Source: Magnetospirillum aberrantis SpK
GTDB taxonomy: Bacteria > Pseudomonadota > Alphaproteobacteria > Rhodospirillales > Magnetospirillaceae
Reading direction: 5' to 3'
Length of the DNA: 64,000 nucleotides
Assembly: GCF_011022235.1 (NCBI RefSeq)
Contig: NZ_JAAIYP010000007.1
Span: 186,001-250,000 of the forward strand
Part shown: one piece after another, positions 54,444 through 64,000 of the stretch
How the letters are laid out: every line of letters begins with the position of its first letter
Position numbering within the stretch: the stretch's first letter is position 1
Made by a program: the position numbers and the translations under genes
Notes under the pieces: model-generated
Database searches by the model: none
Told to the model about the DNA's origin: nothing
Seen by the model: only the letters and a program-made list of their open reading frames with translations

Positions 54444-54980
54444 ATGTCTTCTTCGTCTCGATACGACCCCGTCGCCAAAAGCCTGCATTGGCTGATGGCT
54501 GCCCTGATCATCGGCCTGTGGGGCGTCGGCCTGGGCATGGAAGAACTGCCCAAGGGCGACCTGCGCAGCCAGATCATCGGCCTGCACAAGGCGTTGGGCG
54601 TGGTGGTCCTGGCCCTGGTGGTCGTCCGGCTGGCCTGGCGCGCCACTCATTCCGCCCCAACCCTGCCCGCCACCATGCCGGCTTGGGAACAACTGGGCGC
54701 CAAATTGGGCCATCTGGCGCTTTATGGCCTGATGATCGCCATTCCCGCCGCCGGCATCCTGATGAGCCAGTCGGCCGGACGCGACGTCAACGTCTTCGGC
54801 TGGATCCTTCCGACCCTGGTGGAAAAGAGCGACGACCTCAAGGAAGTGTTCGGCGAAGCGCATGAAACCCTGGCATGGCTGTTGGCCGTGGTTCTGGTGG
54901 TGCATGTGGTCGCCGCGTTGCGCCACCATTTCATGCTCAAGGACGACGTCCTTAGCCGCATGCTCCCTCGTCGGGGGTAA
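54444..54980 (+). CDS. Cytochrome b561-family membrane protein
   Basis: A 178-residue di-haem b-type cytochrome with four helices. Histidines fit haem ligation: SLHWLMAALIIGLWG (helix 1), GLHKALGVVVLALVV (helix 2), EAHETLAWLLAVVLVVHVVAALRHHF (helix 4). RYDPVAKSLHWLMA is the family start. It transfers electrons between quinone and a periplasmic partner or superoxide. The chosen start has weak ribosome-binding support; GTG at 54408 is possible. Partner not adjacent, though the cytochrome c lies 3.7 kb upstream. Confidence 0.9.
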   Translation: MSSSSRYDPVAKSLHWLMAALIIGLWGVGLGMEELPKGDLRSQIIGLHKALGVVVLALVVVRLAWRATHSAPTLPATMPAWEQLGAKLGHLALYGLMIAIPAAGILMSQSAGRDVNVFGWILPTLVEKSDDLKEVFGEAHETLAWLLAVVLVVHVVAALRHHFMLKDDVLSRMLPRRG

Positions 54981-55080
54981 GGCGCTCAGGGAATCGTTGA
55001 CTCCCGAGGCCCCGTGGGGCAGTTTTCCGCCGCCCGCCTCTTGGTGGTGAGTGCGGGCCTCGACAGGAGGACGTGTACGC

Positions 55081-55272
55081 ATGGCCGAAGCCCCGGCGGC
55101 TTTCGAGGCAAGGCCCCGCTTCGACGGGCAACGCCCCGATTCCGTGCGCGCGTCCCAACACCGCCATATCGCGTTTTCGCGCCGGCTCGCCGCTTTTCCC
55201 ATGGGAACGTGTGCGCAAGCCGGCGCTTTTGTTTCCGCCCCCGCCAGCCAACCCGCCATAAGGACCCGATGA
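55081..55272 (+). other. Leader ORF or structured leader upstream of transketolase
   Basis: Within the 291 bases before tkt, an ATG ten bases after a perfect AGGAGG opens a 63-codon frame ending TGA at the tkt ATG (ATGATG overlap). The product ([20 protein letters not shown]...) is Arg/Ala-rich with no recognised family. The same DNA contains several GC-rich hairpins (GCCCGC/GCGGGC, CCGGCGGCTTTCGAGG). It could be a leader peptide, an RNA gene of the 6S type, or a plain untranslated leader. Confidence 0.3.
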
Positions 55273-57272
55273 TGACCGCACCCGCCACCCACGCCGAGAT
55301 GGCCAACGCCATCCGCTTCCTCGCCGTGGACGCCATCGAGAAGGCCAAGTCCGGCCATCCTGGCATGCCCATGGGCATGGCCGACGTGGCGACGGTGCTG
55401 TTCACCCGCTTCATGAAGTTCGACGCCCAGGCCCCCAAATGGGTGGACCGCGACCGCTTCATCCTGTCGGCGGGCCACGGCTCCATGCTGCTGTACGCGC
55501 TGGGTTACCTGACCGGTTATGCCGACCTGGACATCGAGCAGATCAAGAACTTCCGCCAGCTCGGCTACCGCACCGCCGGCCACCCGGAATTCGGCCATGT
55601 GGACATCGCCGACACCACCACCGGCCCCTTGGGCCAGGGCATCGCCAACGCCACCGGCTTCGCCCTGGCCGAGGCCATGCAGGCCGCCCGCTACGGCCAG
55701 GACGTGGTCAACCACTACACCTATGTCGTCGCCGGTGACGGCTGTCTGATGGAAGGCATCAGCCAGGAGGCCATCACCCTGGCCGGTCACCTGAAGCTCG
55801 CCAAGCTGATCGTGCTGTGGGACGACAACCACATCTGCATCGACGGCGACACCGCGCTCTCCACCTCGGACGACCAGCGCGCCCGCTTCGCCGCCGCCGG
55901 CTGGAACACCGATGCCTGTGACGGCCACAACCCGGACGACATCGCCCGCGCCATCGAGGCCGCGCGCAAGTCCGACCGTCCGACCCTGATCGCCTGCCGT
56001 ACCACCATCGGCAAGGGCGCCCCCACCAAGGCCGGTTCGGAAAAGATCCACGGCGCCCCCCTGGGCGGCGACGAGATCAAGGCTGCGCGCGAAGCCGCCA
56101 ACTGGAATTATGAACCGTTCGAGGTGCCCGCCCACGTTCTGGCCGCCTGGCGCGCCGCCGGCAGCCGCGGAAGCGCCGAGCGCACCGCCTGGGAAGGCCG
56201 ATTCGGCAAGCTGGACCTGAGCCGGAAGGCCGAGTTCGAGCGCACCCAGGATGGCCGTCTGCCCGCCGGGTGGCAAGACGCCATCGCCGCCTTCAAGCAG
56301 AAGATCTCGACCGACCAGCCCAAGGTCGCCACCCGCAAGGCCAGTCAGGACGTGCTGGAGGTGGTCACCGCCGCCATTCCCGAAATGATCGGCGGCAGCG
56401 CCGACCTGACCCATTCCAACCTGACCAACACCAAGGCCTGCGCGCCGTCGGTCAAGGCCGGGGACTATTCCGGCCGCTACATCCATTACGGCATCCGCGA
56501 ACACGGCATGGCGGCGGCCATGAACGGTCTGTCGCTGCATGGCGGCTTCATCCCCTATGGCGGCACCTTCCTGATTTTCGCCAACTACCTGTGGCCGGCG
56601 CTGCGCATGAGCGCCATGATGGAACAGCGCGTCCTTTACGTGCTGACCCACGATTCCATCGGCCTGGGCGAGGACGGCCCCACCCACCAGCCGATCGAGA
56701 CCCTGGCCGCCCTGCGCGCCACCCCCAACGTGCTGGTGTTCCGCCCCGCCGACGCGGTCGAGACCGCCGAGGCCTACGAAGCGGCGTTGCTGAACGCCAA
56801 GGGCCCGTCGGTGTTCGCCCTGTCGCGCCAGAACCTGCCGACGCTCCGCACCAAACATACGGTAGAGAACCTTACCGCCAAGGGCGGCTATGTTCTGGCC
56901 GAGGCGGCCAAGGAACTGAATGGGGGCAAGCGCCAAGTGACCCTGATCGCCACCGGCTCGGAAGTTTCGTTGGCCATGGAGGCCCGCAAGCTGCTGGCCG
57001 ACAAGGGCGTGGCGGCGGCCGTGGTCTCGTTGCCGTGTTGGGAGCTGTTCGACCGCCAGTCGAAGGAGTATCGTGCTTCTGTCCTGGGTGAGGGTAGCGT
57101 CCGTGTCGCCGTCGAGGCGCTGGGCACCTTCGGTTGGGAACGCTATGTCGGCTTGGACGGCGCGGTGGTCGGCATGACCGGCTTCGGCGCCTCGGCCCCG
57201 GCCGACAAGCTGTATCAGCATTTCGGCATCACCGCCGAGGCGGTGGCCGACGCGGCCTTGGCGCGTCTGTGA
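55272..57272 (+). CDS. tkt: Transketolase
   Basis: A 666-residue thiamine diphosphate enzyme exchanging two-carbon units between sugar phosphates. Visible: [33 protein letters not shown], the TPP motif [15 protein letters not shown] through [17 protein letters not shown]-like [24 protein letters not shown] and [11 protein letters not shown]. Two tandem ATG codons exist; the second lies seven bases after AAGGA. It heads a tkt-fba-rpe cluster and would be CbbT-like in the Calvin cycle. Confidence 0.96.
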   Translation: MTAPATHAEMANAIRFLAVDAIEKAKSGHPGMPMGMADVATVLFTRFMKFDAQAPKWVDRDRFILSAGHGSMLLYALGYLTGYADLDIEQIKNFRQLGYRTAGHPEFGHVDIADTTTGPLGQGIANATGFALAEAMQAARYGQDVVNHYTYVVAGDGCLMEGISQEAITLAGHLKLAKLIVLWDDNHICIDGDTALSTSDDQRARFAAAGWNTDACDGHNPDDIARAIEAARKSDRPTLIACRTTIGKGAPTKAGSEKIHGAPLGGDEIKAAREAANWNYEPFEVPAHVLAAWRAAGSRGSAERTAWEGRFGKLDLSRKAEFERTQDGRLPAGWQDAIAAFKQKISTDQPKVATRKASQDVLEVVTAAIPEMIGGSADLTHSNLTNTKACAPSVKAGDYSGRYIHYGIREHGMAAAMNGLSLHGGFIPYGGTFLIFANYLWPALRMSAMMEQRVLYVLTHDSIGLGEDGPTHQPIETLAALRATPNVLVFRPADAVETAEAYEAALLNAKGPSVFALSRQNLPTLRTKHTVENLTAKGGYVLAEAAKELNGGKRQVTLIATGSEVSLAMEARKLLADKGVAAAVVSLPCWELFDRQSKEYRASVLGEGSVRVAVEALGTFGWERYVGLDGAVVGMTGFGASAPADKLYQHFGITAEAVADAALARL

Positions 57273-57313
57273 GCGACGCGCCGGGACAACAAGACCTTTA
57301 GGGAGAAAAGGTT

Positions 57314-58378
57314 ATGCCTCTCGTTTCCTTGCGGCAGCTTCTGGATCACGCGGCCGAAAATGGCTATGGCATCCCCGCCTTCAACGTGAACAACCTGGAA
57401 CAGGTCAAGGCGATCATGGAGGCGGCCGCCGCCACCGACAGCCCGGTGATCCTTCAGGCCTCGGCCGGCGCGCGCAAGTACGCGGGCGAGCCCTTCCTGC
57501 GCCACCTGATCCTGGGTGCGCTGGAAGCGTTCCCAAATCTGCCGCTGTGCATGCACCAGGACCACGGCACCAGCCCGGCGGTGTGCGCCCGCGCCATCCA
57601 GTCCGGCTTCAGCTCGGTGATGATGGACGGCAGCTTGCGCGAGGACGGCAAGACCCCGTCCGACTGGGACTACAACGTCGAGACCACCGCCCATGTGGTC
57701 AAGATGGCCCATGCCTGCGGCGTCTCGGTCGAGGGTGAACTGGGTTGCCTGGGCTCGTTGGAAACCGGCATGGCCGGCGAGGAAGACGGCGTCGGCGCCG
57801 AGGGCGTGCTGGACCATTCCAAGCTGCTGACCGACCCGGACGAAGCCGCCGAGTTCGTCAAGCTGACCCAGGTGGACGCCCTGGCCATCGCCATCGGCAC
57901 CAGCCACGGCGCCTACAAGTTCACCCGTCCGCCGACCGGCGACGTGCTGGCCATTTCGCGGGTCAAGGAAATCCACGCCCGCATCCCCAACACCCATCTG
58001 GTGATGCACGGCTCCTCTTCGGTGCCGCAGGAATGGCTGAAGATCATCAACGATTACGGCGGCGCCCTGGGCGAGACCTATGGCGTGCCGGTCGAGGAGA
58101 TCGTCGAGGCCATCAAGCACGGCGTGCGCAAGATCAACATCGACACCGACCTGCGCATGGCCGTCACCGGCAGCTTGCGCAAGTTCTTCCACGACGAGCC
58201 GAAGAAGTTCGACCCGCGCGACTACAACAAGGCCGCCATGGCCGGCATGGTCGGCATCTGCAAGGCCCGCTACGAAGCCTTCGGCACCGCCGGCCAGGCC
58301 AGCAAGATCAAGGTGGTCGGCCTGGAGAAGATGGGCGACCGCTACGCTAAGGGCGAGTTGGCCGCCAAGATCATCTGA
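57314..58378 (+). CDS. fba: Class II fructose-bisphosphate aldolase (CbbA-like)
   Basis: A 354-residue Zn-dependent aldolase of the type commonly called CbbA (class IIB). Visible: [20 protein letters not shown], metal His in [66 protein letters not shown] and [14 protein letters not shown]. It cleaves or forms fructose 1,6-bisphosphate. GGGAGAAAAGG precedes ATG. It lies 41 bases after tkt; a terminator follows, so rpe has its own transcript or relies on read-through. Confidence 0.96.
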   Translation: MPLVSLRQLLDHAAENGYGIPAFNVNNLEQVKAIMEAAAATDSPVILQASAGARKYAGEPFLRHLILGALEAFPNLPLCMHQDHGTSPAVCARAIQSGFSSVMMDGSLREDGKTPSDWDYNVETTAHVVKMAHACGVSVEGELGCLGSLETGMAGEEDGVGAEGVLDHSKLLTDPDEAAEFVKLTQVDALAIAIGTSHGAYKFTRPPTGDVLAISRVKEIHARIPNTHLVMHGSSSVPQEWLKIINDYGGALGETYGVPVEEIVEAIKHGVRKINIDTDLRMAVTGSLRKFFHDEPKKFDPRDYNKAAMAGMVGICKARYEAFGTAGQASKIKVVGLEKMGDRYAKGELAAKII

Positions 58379-58386
58379 TTGAGGTC

Positions 58387-58417
58387 GGGAAGGCAGGTCC
58401 CCTGCCTTCCCTTGTTT
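58387..58417 (+). terminator. Terminator after fba
   Basis: A perfect 11-bp stem GGGAAGGCAGG/CCTGCCTTCCC with loop TCC, followed by TTGTTT. Confidence 0.85.
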
Positions 58418-58418
58418 G

Positions 58419-58499
58419 CGTCATGGCCGGGCTTGACCCGGCCATCCACGTTTTACCGCCGGTCCCGCGTGGATACCCGGATCAAGTCCGGGCATGACG
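58419..58499. repeat. Alphaproteobacterial palindromic intergenic repeat
   Basis: CGTCATGGCCGGGCTTGACC...CCATCCACG is followed by an imperfect inverted copy CGTGGATACCCGGATCAAGT...GGGCATGACG. This mosaic (GTCATGxCCGGGCTTGxCCCGGxCATCCACG) is a dispersed repeat common between genes in many alphaproteobacteria. It separates the fba terminator and rpe. No other copy was noticed in the window. Confidence 0.75.
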
Positions 58500-58525
58500 G
58501 CCGGGAAACACCGTGAGCAGGAAGC

Positions 58526-59176
58526 ATGACCGTCAAGATCGCCCCCTCCATCCTGTCCGCCGACTTCGCCCGCCTGGGGGAAGAGGTCAAGGCCATCGAC
58601 GCCGCCGGCTGCGATTGGGTCCACATCGACGTCATGGACGGCCATTTCGTACCCAACCTGACCTTCGGCCCGCCGATCATCAAGGCCATCCGGCCGTGGA
58701 CCGCCAAGACCTTCGACGTCCACCTGATGATCGACCCGGCCCAGCCCTCTATCGAGGACTATGCCAAGGCCGGTGCCGACATCATCACCGTGCACGCCGA
58801 GGCCGATCCCCACATCGACCGCTCACTGCAACTGATCCGCTCCTTGGGCAAGAAGGCCGGTCTGTCGCTGAACCCGGCGACACCGGAAAACGTCATCGAG
58901 TACGTGCTGGACAAGCTGGACCTGATCCTGGTGATGAGCGTCAATCCCGGCTTCGGCGGCCAGAGTTTCATCCCCAGCCAGTTGGACAAGATCGCCCGCA
59001 TCCGCAAGATGATCGGCGACCGCCCCATCGAGCTGGAGGTGGACGGCGGCGTCACCGCCGACAACGCCCACAAGGTGATGGCGGCCGGCGCCACGGCGTT
59101 GGTGGCCGGCTCGGCGGTGTTCAGGACCCCCGACTACGCCAGCAACATCCGGGCGTTGCGCGATTCCCGCGCCTGA
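58526..59176 (+). CDS. rpe: Ribulose-phosphate 3-epimerase
   Basis: A 216-residue TIM-barrel epimerase: [66 protein letters not shown] and [12 protein letters not shown], with the metal-binding His/Asp residues present. It interconverts ribulose 5-phosphate and xylulose 5-phosphate. Together with tkt and fba it forms the regenerative part of the pentose phosphate/Calvin pathway. Ribulose-1,5-bisphosphate carboxylase and phosphoribulokinase are not in the window. Confidence 0.96.
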   Translation: MTVKIAPSILSADFARLGEEVKAIDAAGCDWVHIDVMDGHFVPNLTFGPPIIKAIRPWTAKTFDVHLMIDPAQPSIEDYAKAGADIITVHAEADPHIDRSLQLIRSLGKKAGLSLNPATPENVIEYVLDKLDLILVMSVNPGFGGQSFIPSQLDKIARIRKMIGDRPIELEVDGGVTADNAHKVMAAGATALVAGSAVFRTPDYASNIRALRDSRA

Positions 59177-59330
59177 GGCCATCTCCGGTCCGGTTTTATG
59201 ACAACCATCGTGACAATGTGACAGCGCCCCGGCCGTTCCCATGCGGTCGGGGCGTCGCGTATCGGCCACGGAAGACGGCAGAAAATGGCGGAAAGCCTTG
59301 CTTTCCCGCCACATCCATGGCTCCGGCGAA

Positions 59331-59354
59331 TTGTTACACGGATTGTCATATAAT
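59331..59354 (+). promoter_or_regulatory. Candidate PhoB-type promoter of pstSCAB
   Basis: TTGTTACACGGATTGTCATA runs into TATAAT, about 103 bases before the pstS ATG. Two TTGT(T/C)A units are 12 bases apart, close to the 11-base period of Pho boxes; additional TGTCAC/TGTCAT units occur upstream at about 59197-59222 on the opposite strand. Phosphate-starvation control is inferred; exact half-site spacing deviates from the consensus. Confidence 0.4.
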
Positions 59355-59456
59355 CTTAACCGACGCGTCGCGGTGCTGTAACACACCATGACTAGAGTGA
59401 CAGCGCGGAAGCCCCGGTGGTTTCCCTCCCCTCGCTGAACTCTCGGAGATCAACCC

Positions 59457-60488
59457 ATGAAGAAGACCCTGGCCGTCGCGGCCATCGCCCTTGCCACCGT
59501 CTCTTTCGGCGGTGTGGCCCAGGCCCGCGACCAGATTCGCATGGCCGGTTCGTCCACCGTCTATCCTTTCTCCACCTCGGTCGCCGAACAGTTCGGCAAG
59601 AGCGGCAAGTTCAAGACCCCGGTGGTGGAAAGCACCGGCACCGGCGGCGGCTTCAAGCTGTTCTGCTCGGGCGTCGGCCCGGACTTCACGGACATTTCCA
59701 ACGCCTCGCGCGCCATCAAGTCCTCGGAACTCGAGATGTGCGCCAAGAACGGTGTCGGCGAAGTCATCGAGATCAAGTTCGGCTATGACGGCATCGCGCT
59801 GGCCAACGCCAAGAAGCACGACCGTTATTCGCTGACCCGCAAGCAGATCTTCCAGGCCCTGGCCAAGAACGTTCCGGTCGGCGGCAAGCTGGTTCCGAAC
59901 CCCTACACCACCTGGAACCAGATCGACCCGAGCCTGCCCAACGACAAGATCGAAGTGCTGGGCCCGCCGCCCACCTCGGGTACCCGTGACGCCTTCCTGG
60001 AACTGGTGATGGAGCACGGCGCGCTCGAGTTCCCCGAGATCAAGGAACTGAAGAAGACCGACGAAAAGGCCTTCAAGGCCGCCTTCTCCAGCCTGCGTGA
60101 AGACGGCGTCTACATCGACGCCGGCGAGAACGACAACCTGATCGTCCAGAAGCTGGAAACCAACCCGCGCGCCCTGGGCATCTTCGGCTATTCGTACCTC
60201 GAGCAGAACGGCGACAAGATCCAGGGGTCGATCATCGACGGTTCCGAACCGACCTTCGACAACATCGCCGCCGGCAAGTACGTGGTGTCGCGCCCGCTGT
60301 TCTTCTACGTGAAGAAGGCGCATGTGGGCCAGATCCCCGGCATCAAGGAATACGTGGCCGAGTTCACCTCGGAAAAGGCTTGGGGCACCAACGGCTATCT
60401 GGTCGACAAGGGCCTGATCCCGATGCCCGATGCCGAGCGTAAGGAATGGGCCAAGAAGGCCGCCGACATGGCGCCGATGGCCAAGTAA
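59457..60488 (+). CDS. pstS: Phosphate-binding protein PstS
   Basis: A 343-residue periplasmic protein with signal peptide ([19 protein letters not shown], cleavage after AQA). Phosphate-pocket segments: [47 protein letters not shown], and [14 protein letters not shown]. It delivers phosphate to the PstCA permease. GGAGATC precedes ATG. A hairpin follows, then pstC after 137 bases, consistent with higher PstS expression. Confidence 0.95.
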   Translation: MKKTLAVAAIALATVSFGGVAQARDQIRMAGSSTVYPFSTSVAEQFGKSGKFKTPVVESTGTGGGFKLFCSGVGPDFTDISNASRAIKSSELEMCAKNGVGEVIEIKFGYDGIALANAKKHDRYSLTRKQIFQALAKNVPVGGKLVPNPYTTWNQIDPSLPNDKIEVLGPPPTSGTRDAFLELVMEHGALEFPEIKELKKTDEKAFKAAFSSLREDGVYIDAGENDNLIVQKLETNPRALGIFGYSYLEQNGDKIQGSIIDGSEPTFDNIAAGKYVVSRPLFFYVKKAHVGQIPGIKEYVAEFTSEKAWGTNGYLVDKGLIPMPDAERKEWAKKAADMAPMAK

Positions 60489-60496
60489 TCGTGGGT

Positions 60497-60529
60497 ACGG
60501 CCGTCCCCGCTGGTCGGGGGCGGCCGTTT
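60497..60529 (+). terminator. Attenuator-like hairpin between pstS and pstC
   Basis: ACGGCCGTCCCCG pairs with CGGGGGCGGCCGT around CTGGT (one mismatch) and is followed by TTTCC. It may reduce read-through, giving more PstS than membrane subunits. Confidence 0.6.
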
Positions 60530-60625
60530 CCATGTCCGACTGACGGATATTTCCTTTAGAAACTTTGCCATTTTTCCCGCACCGCATATTCCGGTGCACG
60601 TTTCCCACAGGAAAACGGACTTCCC

Positions 60626-62002
60626 ATGCAATTGCTCACCCTGACGGTCGTCCTGCTGCTGCTGACGTCCATCGGCTATCGGCTGGGACGCGGCAAGGCC
60701 GTGGCGACGGCCGGCGGCAATCCGCGTCTGCTGCATTCGCTGCCGCGCTACCACGGCTACTTCGTCGCGCTGTGGTGCGGTCTCCCGGCCCTTCTGGTGG
60801 TCGCCCTGTGGCTGGTGGCCGAACCGTCGCTGGTTCGCCATCTGGTGCAGTCCGGCTTGCCGGACGACACCCTGGCTATTGGCGAGGAACGCCTGAACCT
60901 GCTGTACAACGAAGTGCGCAACGTCGCCCGTTACGGCATGACGGCCTCGTCACCGGTGGTCGAGGCCGCGGCCCAGCGCTATGGCGAGTTGCGCGCGACC
61001 CTGTTCGCCGCCGCCGCCGCCCTGGCGCTGGCGCTGGCCTCGGGCGGGCTCGCCTTCGCCTACCAGCGCATCAAGTCGGACCTGCGGGCCCGCAACCGGG
61101 TGGAAAGCGTGGTGCGGGTGTTCCTGGTGGTCTGTTCCACCGTCGCCATCTTCACCACCATCGGCATCGTGCTGTCGCTTTTGTTCGAAAGCCTGCGCTT
61201 CTTCCAGTCGGTGTCGCCCATCGAGTTCCTGTTCGGCACCACCTGGAGCCCGCAGATGGCCATCCGTGCCGATCAGGTGGGCAGTTCGGGCGCCTTCGGT
61301 GCCGTGCCGCTGTTCGCCGGTACCGCGCTGATCTCGCTGATCGCCATGCTGGTGGCGGTGCCGCTGGGCTTGCTGTCGGCGATCTACATGGCGGAATACG
61401 CCGCGCCCAGGTTCCGCGCCGTGGCCAAGCCGCTGCTGGAGATCCTGGCCGGCATCCCCACCGTGGTTTACGGCTTCTTCGCCGCGCTGTCGATGGCTCC
61501 CATGGTGCGCGATTTCGGATCTTCCATGGGCTTGTCCATCGCCTCGGAAAGCGCGCTGGTGGCCGGCGTGGTCATGGGCGTCATGATCATCCCGTTCGTG
61601 TCGTCGCTGTCCGACGATATCATCACCGCTGTTCCGCAATCCCTGCGCGAAGGTTCTTACGGCCTGGGCGCCACCAAGTCGGAAACGGTCAAACAGGTGA
61701 TCCTGCCGGCCGCGTTGCCGGGCATCGTCGGCGGCGTCCTGTTGGCGGTCAGCCGGGCCATCGGCGAAACCATGATCGTGGTGATGGCCGCCGGCCTGTC
61801 GGCCAACCTGACAGCCAACCCGTTCGAAGCGGTCACCACCGTCACCGTGCAGATCGTCACCCTTCTGGTCGGCGACCAGGAATTCGACAGCCCCAAGACG
61901 CTGGCCGCCTTCGCGCTCGGCCTGGTGCTGTTCTTCGTGACCCTTGCACTCAACATCGTCGCCCTTCACGTGGTTCGTAAGTATAGGGAGCAATATGACT
62001 GA
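60626..62002 (+). CDS. pstC: Phosphate ABC transporter permease PstC
   Basis: A 458-residue permease, longer than the E. coli protein because of an extra N-terminal membrane part (about 1-165) common in alphaproteobacterial PstC. The core has six helices with LFAGTALISLIAMLVAVPLG, AAPRFRAVAKPLLEILAGIP, VVYGFFAAL and the EAA loop YGLGATKSETVKQVILPAAL. With PstA it forms the inner-membrane channel. Its end overlaps the pstA start by 8 bases. Confidence 0.93.
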   Translation: MQLLTLTVVLLLLTSIGYRLGRGKAVATAGGNPRLLHSLPRYHGYFVALWCGLPALLVVALWLVAEPSLVRHLVQSGLPDDTLAIGEERLNLLYNEVRNVARYGMTASSPVVEAAAQRYGELRATLFAAAAALALALASGGLAFAYQRIKSDLRARNRVESVVRVFLVVCSTVAIFTTIGIVLSLLFESLRFFQSVSPIEFLFGTTWSPQMAIRADQVGSSGAFGAVPLFAGTALISLIAMLVAVPLGLLSAIYMAEYAAPRFRAVAKPLLEILAGIPTVVYGFFAALSMAPMVRDFGSSMGLSIASESALVAGVVMGVMIIPFVSSLSDDIITAVPQSLREGSYGLGATKSETVKQVILPAALPGIVGGVLLAVSRAIGETMIVVMAAGLSANLTANPFEAVTTVTVQIVTLLVGDQEFDSPKTLAAFALGLVLFFVTLALNIVALHVVRKYREQYD

Positions 62003-63296
62003 AATGGTCGAACAAACCTCGGCTCCCGCCGCCGACGCGGTGACGAGCCGGCTCAAGCGTCGCTACGCCGCCGAACGCCGGTTCCAGTTCATGGGCATGG
62101 CCGCCATCGCCGTGGCGTTGGGCTTCCTGGCCTTGCTGCTGGTCAGCATCTTCGCCAAGGGGGCGTCCGCCTTCGTCCAGACCCAGGTGCAGCTCGAAGT
62201 GACCTTCGACGCCGGCATCCTGGGAGTGGCGCCGGGCGCCGACCGCGACACGCTGGCCTCGGGTGATTATCTGGGTCTGGCCAAGGCGGCGCTGTGGTCG
62301 CGTTTCCCCGACGTGTCAGGGCGCGCCGAAAAGCGTCAGTTGGCGGCGCTGCTGTCGCCATCGGCCGGCGACGCGCTGCGTGACATGGTGCTGTCCGACC
62401 CCAACGTCATCGGTTCGACCCGCAAGGTGTGGTTTCCGGTGTCCGACTCGGTCGACATGACCAACAAGGGCTATCTTCCCCGCGACCCGGCGGTCGAGGG
62501 TGCGCGCCTGAACGCCGCCCAGATGGGCTGGCTACAGTCGCTGGAAGACGGCGGCGTCTTGACCAAGCGCTTCAACTGGCAGTTCGTGACCACGGGCGAT
62601 TCCCGCGATCCCACCCAGGCCGGCGTCTGGGGCGCGGTGGTCGGTTCGTTCTATTCGGTGCTGGTGACGCTTTTGCTGTCCTTCCCACTGGGCGTCGCCA
62701 CCGCGGTCTATCTTGAAGAGTTCGCCCCCAAGAACCGCTGGACCGACCTGATCGAGGTCAACATCAACAATCTGGCCGCCGTGCCGTCCATCGTGTTCGG
62801 CCTGTTGGGCCTGGCGGTGTTCCTGGCGGTGTTCGGCCTGCCCCGTTCGGCCCCCATGGTCGGCGGTCTGGTGCTGACGCTGATGACGCTGCCCACCATC
62901 ATCATCGCGGCACGCGCCTCGCTCAAGGCGGTGCCGCCGTCCATCCGCGAAGCGGCGCTGGGCATGGGCTCCTCGAAGCTTCAGATGGTCACCGACCACG
63001 TGCTGCCGCTGGCCCTGCCCGGCATCCTGACCGGCACCATCCTGGGCATGGCCCGCGCCTTGGGCGAATCGGCCCCGCTGCTGATGATCGGCATGGTCGC
63101 TTTCATCGTCGACGTTCCCAGCGGCCCCATGGACCCGGCCACGGTGCTGCCGGTCCAGGTCTACCTGTGGGCCGATTCGTCGGAACGTGCCTTCGTCGAG
63201 AAGACCTCGGCGGCCATCATCGTGCTGCTGCTGTTCCTGGCGGTCATGAACCTGGCTGCCATTCTGCTTCGCAAGAAATTCGAACGTCGCTGGTAG
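61995..63296 (+). CDS. pstA: Phosphate ABC transporter permease PstA
   Basis: A 433-residue permease with a long periplasmic insert (about 55-200; the DUF3333-type region) before the core helices. Core motifs: [55 protein letters not shown] and the EAA loop [25 protein letters not shown] precedes ATG; the start overlaps pstC. It functions with PstC and PstB. Length typical for alphaproteobacteria. Confidence 0.93.
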   Translation: MTEMVEQTSAPAADAVTSRLKRRYAAERRFQFMGMAAIAVALGFLALLLVSIFAKGASAFVQTQVQLEVTFDAGILGVAPGADRDTLASGDYLGLAKAALWSRFPDVSGRAEKRQLAALLSPSAGDALRDMVLSDPNVIGSTRKVWFPVSDSVDMTNKGYLPRDPAVEGARLNAAQMGWLQSLEDGGVLTKRFNWQFVTTGDSRDPTQAGVWGAVVGSFYSVLVTLLLSFPLGVATAVYLEEFAPKNRWTDLIEVNINNLAAVPSIVFGLLGLAVFLAVFGLPRSAPMVGGLVLTLMTLPTIIIAARASLKAVPPSIREAALGMGSSKLQMVTDHVLPLALPGILTGTILGMARALGESAPLLMIGMVAFIVDVPSGPMDPATVLPVQVYLWADSSERAFVEKTSAAIIVLLLFLAVMNLAAILLRKKFERRW

Positions 63297-63307
63297 GAAC
63301 CAATCCC

Positions 63308-64000
63308 ATGGCTCAAACTTCCGCTGCCGTGGCCGCTCCGGCCACCTCCGCTTCCCAGAACACCCTGGCGGATCGCCGTCTGGCCAAGGTCTCCGCCCGC
63401 GACGTCAACGTCTATTACGGCGAAAAGCACGCGCTCAAGCATGTGGACCTCGACATCCGCGCCAACGAGGTCACCGCGCTGATCGGCCCGTCGGGTTGCG
63501 GCAAGTCGACGTTCCTGCGCTGCATCAACCGCATGAACGACCTGATCGACATCGCCCGCGTCGCCGGCTCGCTGACCTTGGACGGCGACGACATCTACGA
63601 TCGCAAGATCGACGTGGTGCAGTTGCGCGCCCGTGTCGGCATGGTGTTCCAAAAGCCCAATCCCTTCCCCAAGTCCATCTACGACAACGTCGCCTACGGC
63701 CCGCGCATCCACGGCATGGCCAAGGACCAGACCGAGTTGGACGAGATCGTCATGACCAGCCTGGAGAAGGCCGGCCTGTTGGCCGAGGTCAAGGACCGTC
63801 TGGACGAAGCGGGCACCGGTCTGTCGGGCGGCCAGCAACAGCGTCTGTGCATCGCCCGCGCCATCGCCGTCAGCCCCGAGGTGATCCTGATGGACGAGCC
63901 CTGTTCGGCGCTCGATCCCATCGCCACCGCCAAGGTCGAGGAACTGATCGACGAATTGCGCGAGAACTTCACCATCGTCATCGTCACCCACTCGATGCAA
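63308..64000 (+). CDS. pstB: Phosphate ABC transporter ATPase PstB (partial at window end)
   Basis: The first 231 residues of PstB; the stop lies beyond the window. Visible: Walker [21 protein letters not shown]-loop [18 protein letters not shown], signature [15 protein letters not shown], Walker [14 protein letters not shown] and the switch His in IVTHSMQ at the very end. It powers phosphate import. It lies 11 bases after pstA. phoU and phoB may follow outside the window. Confidence 0.95.
   Translation, partial: MAQTSAAVAAPATSASQNTLADRRLAKVSARDVNVYYGEKHALKHVDLDIRANEVTALIGPSGCGKSTFLRCINRMNDLIDIARVAGSLTLDGDDIYDRKIDVVQLRARVGMVFQKPNPFPKSIYDNVAYGPRIHGMAKDQTELDEIVMTSLEKAGLLAEVKDRLDEAGTGLSGGQQQRLCIARAIAVSPEVILMDEPCSALDPIATAKVEELIDELRENFTIVIVTHSMQ

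Overview
The window looks like a chromosomal segment of a high-GC alphaproteobacterium of the Rhodospirillales, most likely Magnetospirillum or a close relative. This is inferred from the C4-type 5-aminolevulinate synthase, pyruvate phosphate dikinase, split glycyl-tRNA synthetase, BLUF and CZB signalling proteins, long PstC/PstA permeases and the codon use; no 16S gene is present to prove it. Coding density is about 90 percent. Only one clear insertion-sequence remnant was seen and no phage or CRISPR array.

Layout. 1-1565: end of an alpha/beta hydrolase, a dihydroorotate-dehydrogenase-like flavoprotein and a mini HTH protein. 1654-6042: Fec-type iron cassette (DUF2946-like protein, ECF sigma factor, FecR, STN-containing TonB receptor). 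6164-14705 (minus): a complete Kdp potassium operon, small ORF-kdpF-kdpA-kdpB-micropeptide-kdpC-(kdpE fragment)-(kdpC-like ORF)-kdpD-kdpE. 14770-15570: kdp promoter region, IS256-type transposase remnant and tRNA-Thr terminator, then tRNA-Thr(GGT). 15784-18814: small conserved protein, murA, a BLUF photoreceptor and a zinc-binding-domain diguanylate cyclase. 19362-22959: peptide-type ABC binding protein and two permeases without ATPases. 22956-23752: HTH/DUF2975 pair. 23958-28943: GGDEF-EAL protein behind a Fur-box-like palindrome, VOC-like protein, bluB behind a cobalamin riboswitch, and a probably degenerate GGDEF/EAL-like protein. 29027-35773: UspA, class III aminotransferase, hemA, histidine kinase, lipoprotein, LysE exporter. 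35921-42920 (minus): Sel1 protein, ribB behind an FMN riboswitch, CheY-like protein, TonB-like protein, acetyltransferase, ppdK. 43085-46042: glyS-glyQ. 46195-50051: MIP18/DUF59 protein, NnrS-like membrane protein, hrpB. 50421-54980: cytochrome c, hypothetical protein, TAXI binding protein, CHAP hydrolase, LuxR-type regulator with a dead receiver, cytochrome b561. 55272-59176: transketolase, class II aldolase, ribulose-phosphate epimerase. 59457-64000: pstSCAB, with pstB running off the end.

How it fits together. Most of the window is metabolism and nutrient acquisition (K+, Fe, phosphate, peptides, cobalamin lower ligand, haem, flavin, sugar phosphates). Nucleotide second-messenger signalling recurs: a BLUF protein beside a DgcZ-like cyclase, a GGDEF-EAL protein with a possible iron-responsive operator, and a probably inactive GGDEF/EAL-like protein. 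The most unusual local structure is in the kdp operon, where a 42-codon kdpE tail and a truncated KdpC-like membrane protein sit between kdpC and kdpD, with an unannotated 27-residue hydrophobic peptide between kdpB and kdpC. I do not see a completely novel multi-gene system that I can defend.
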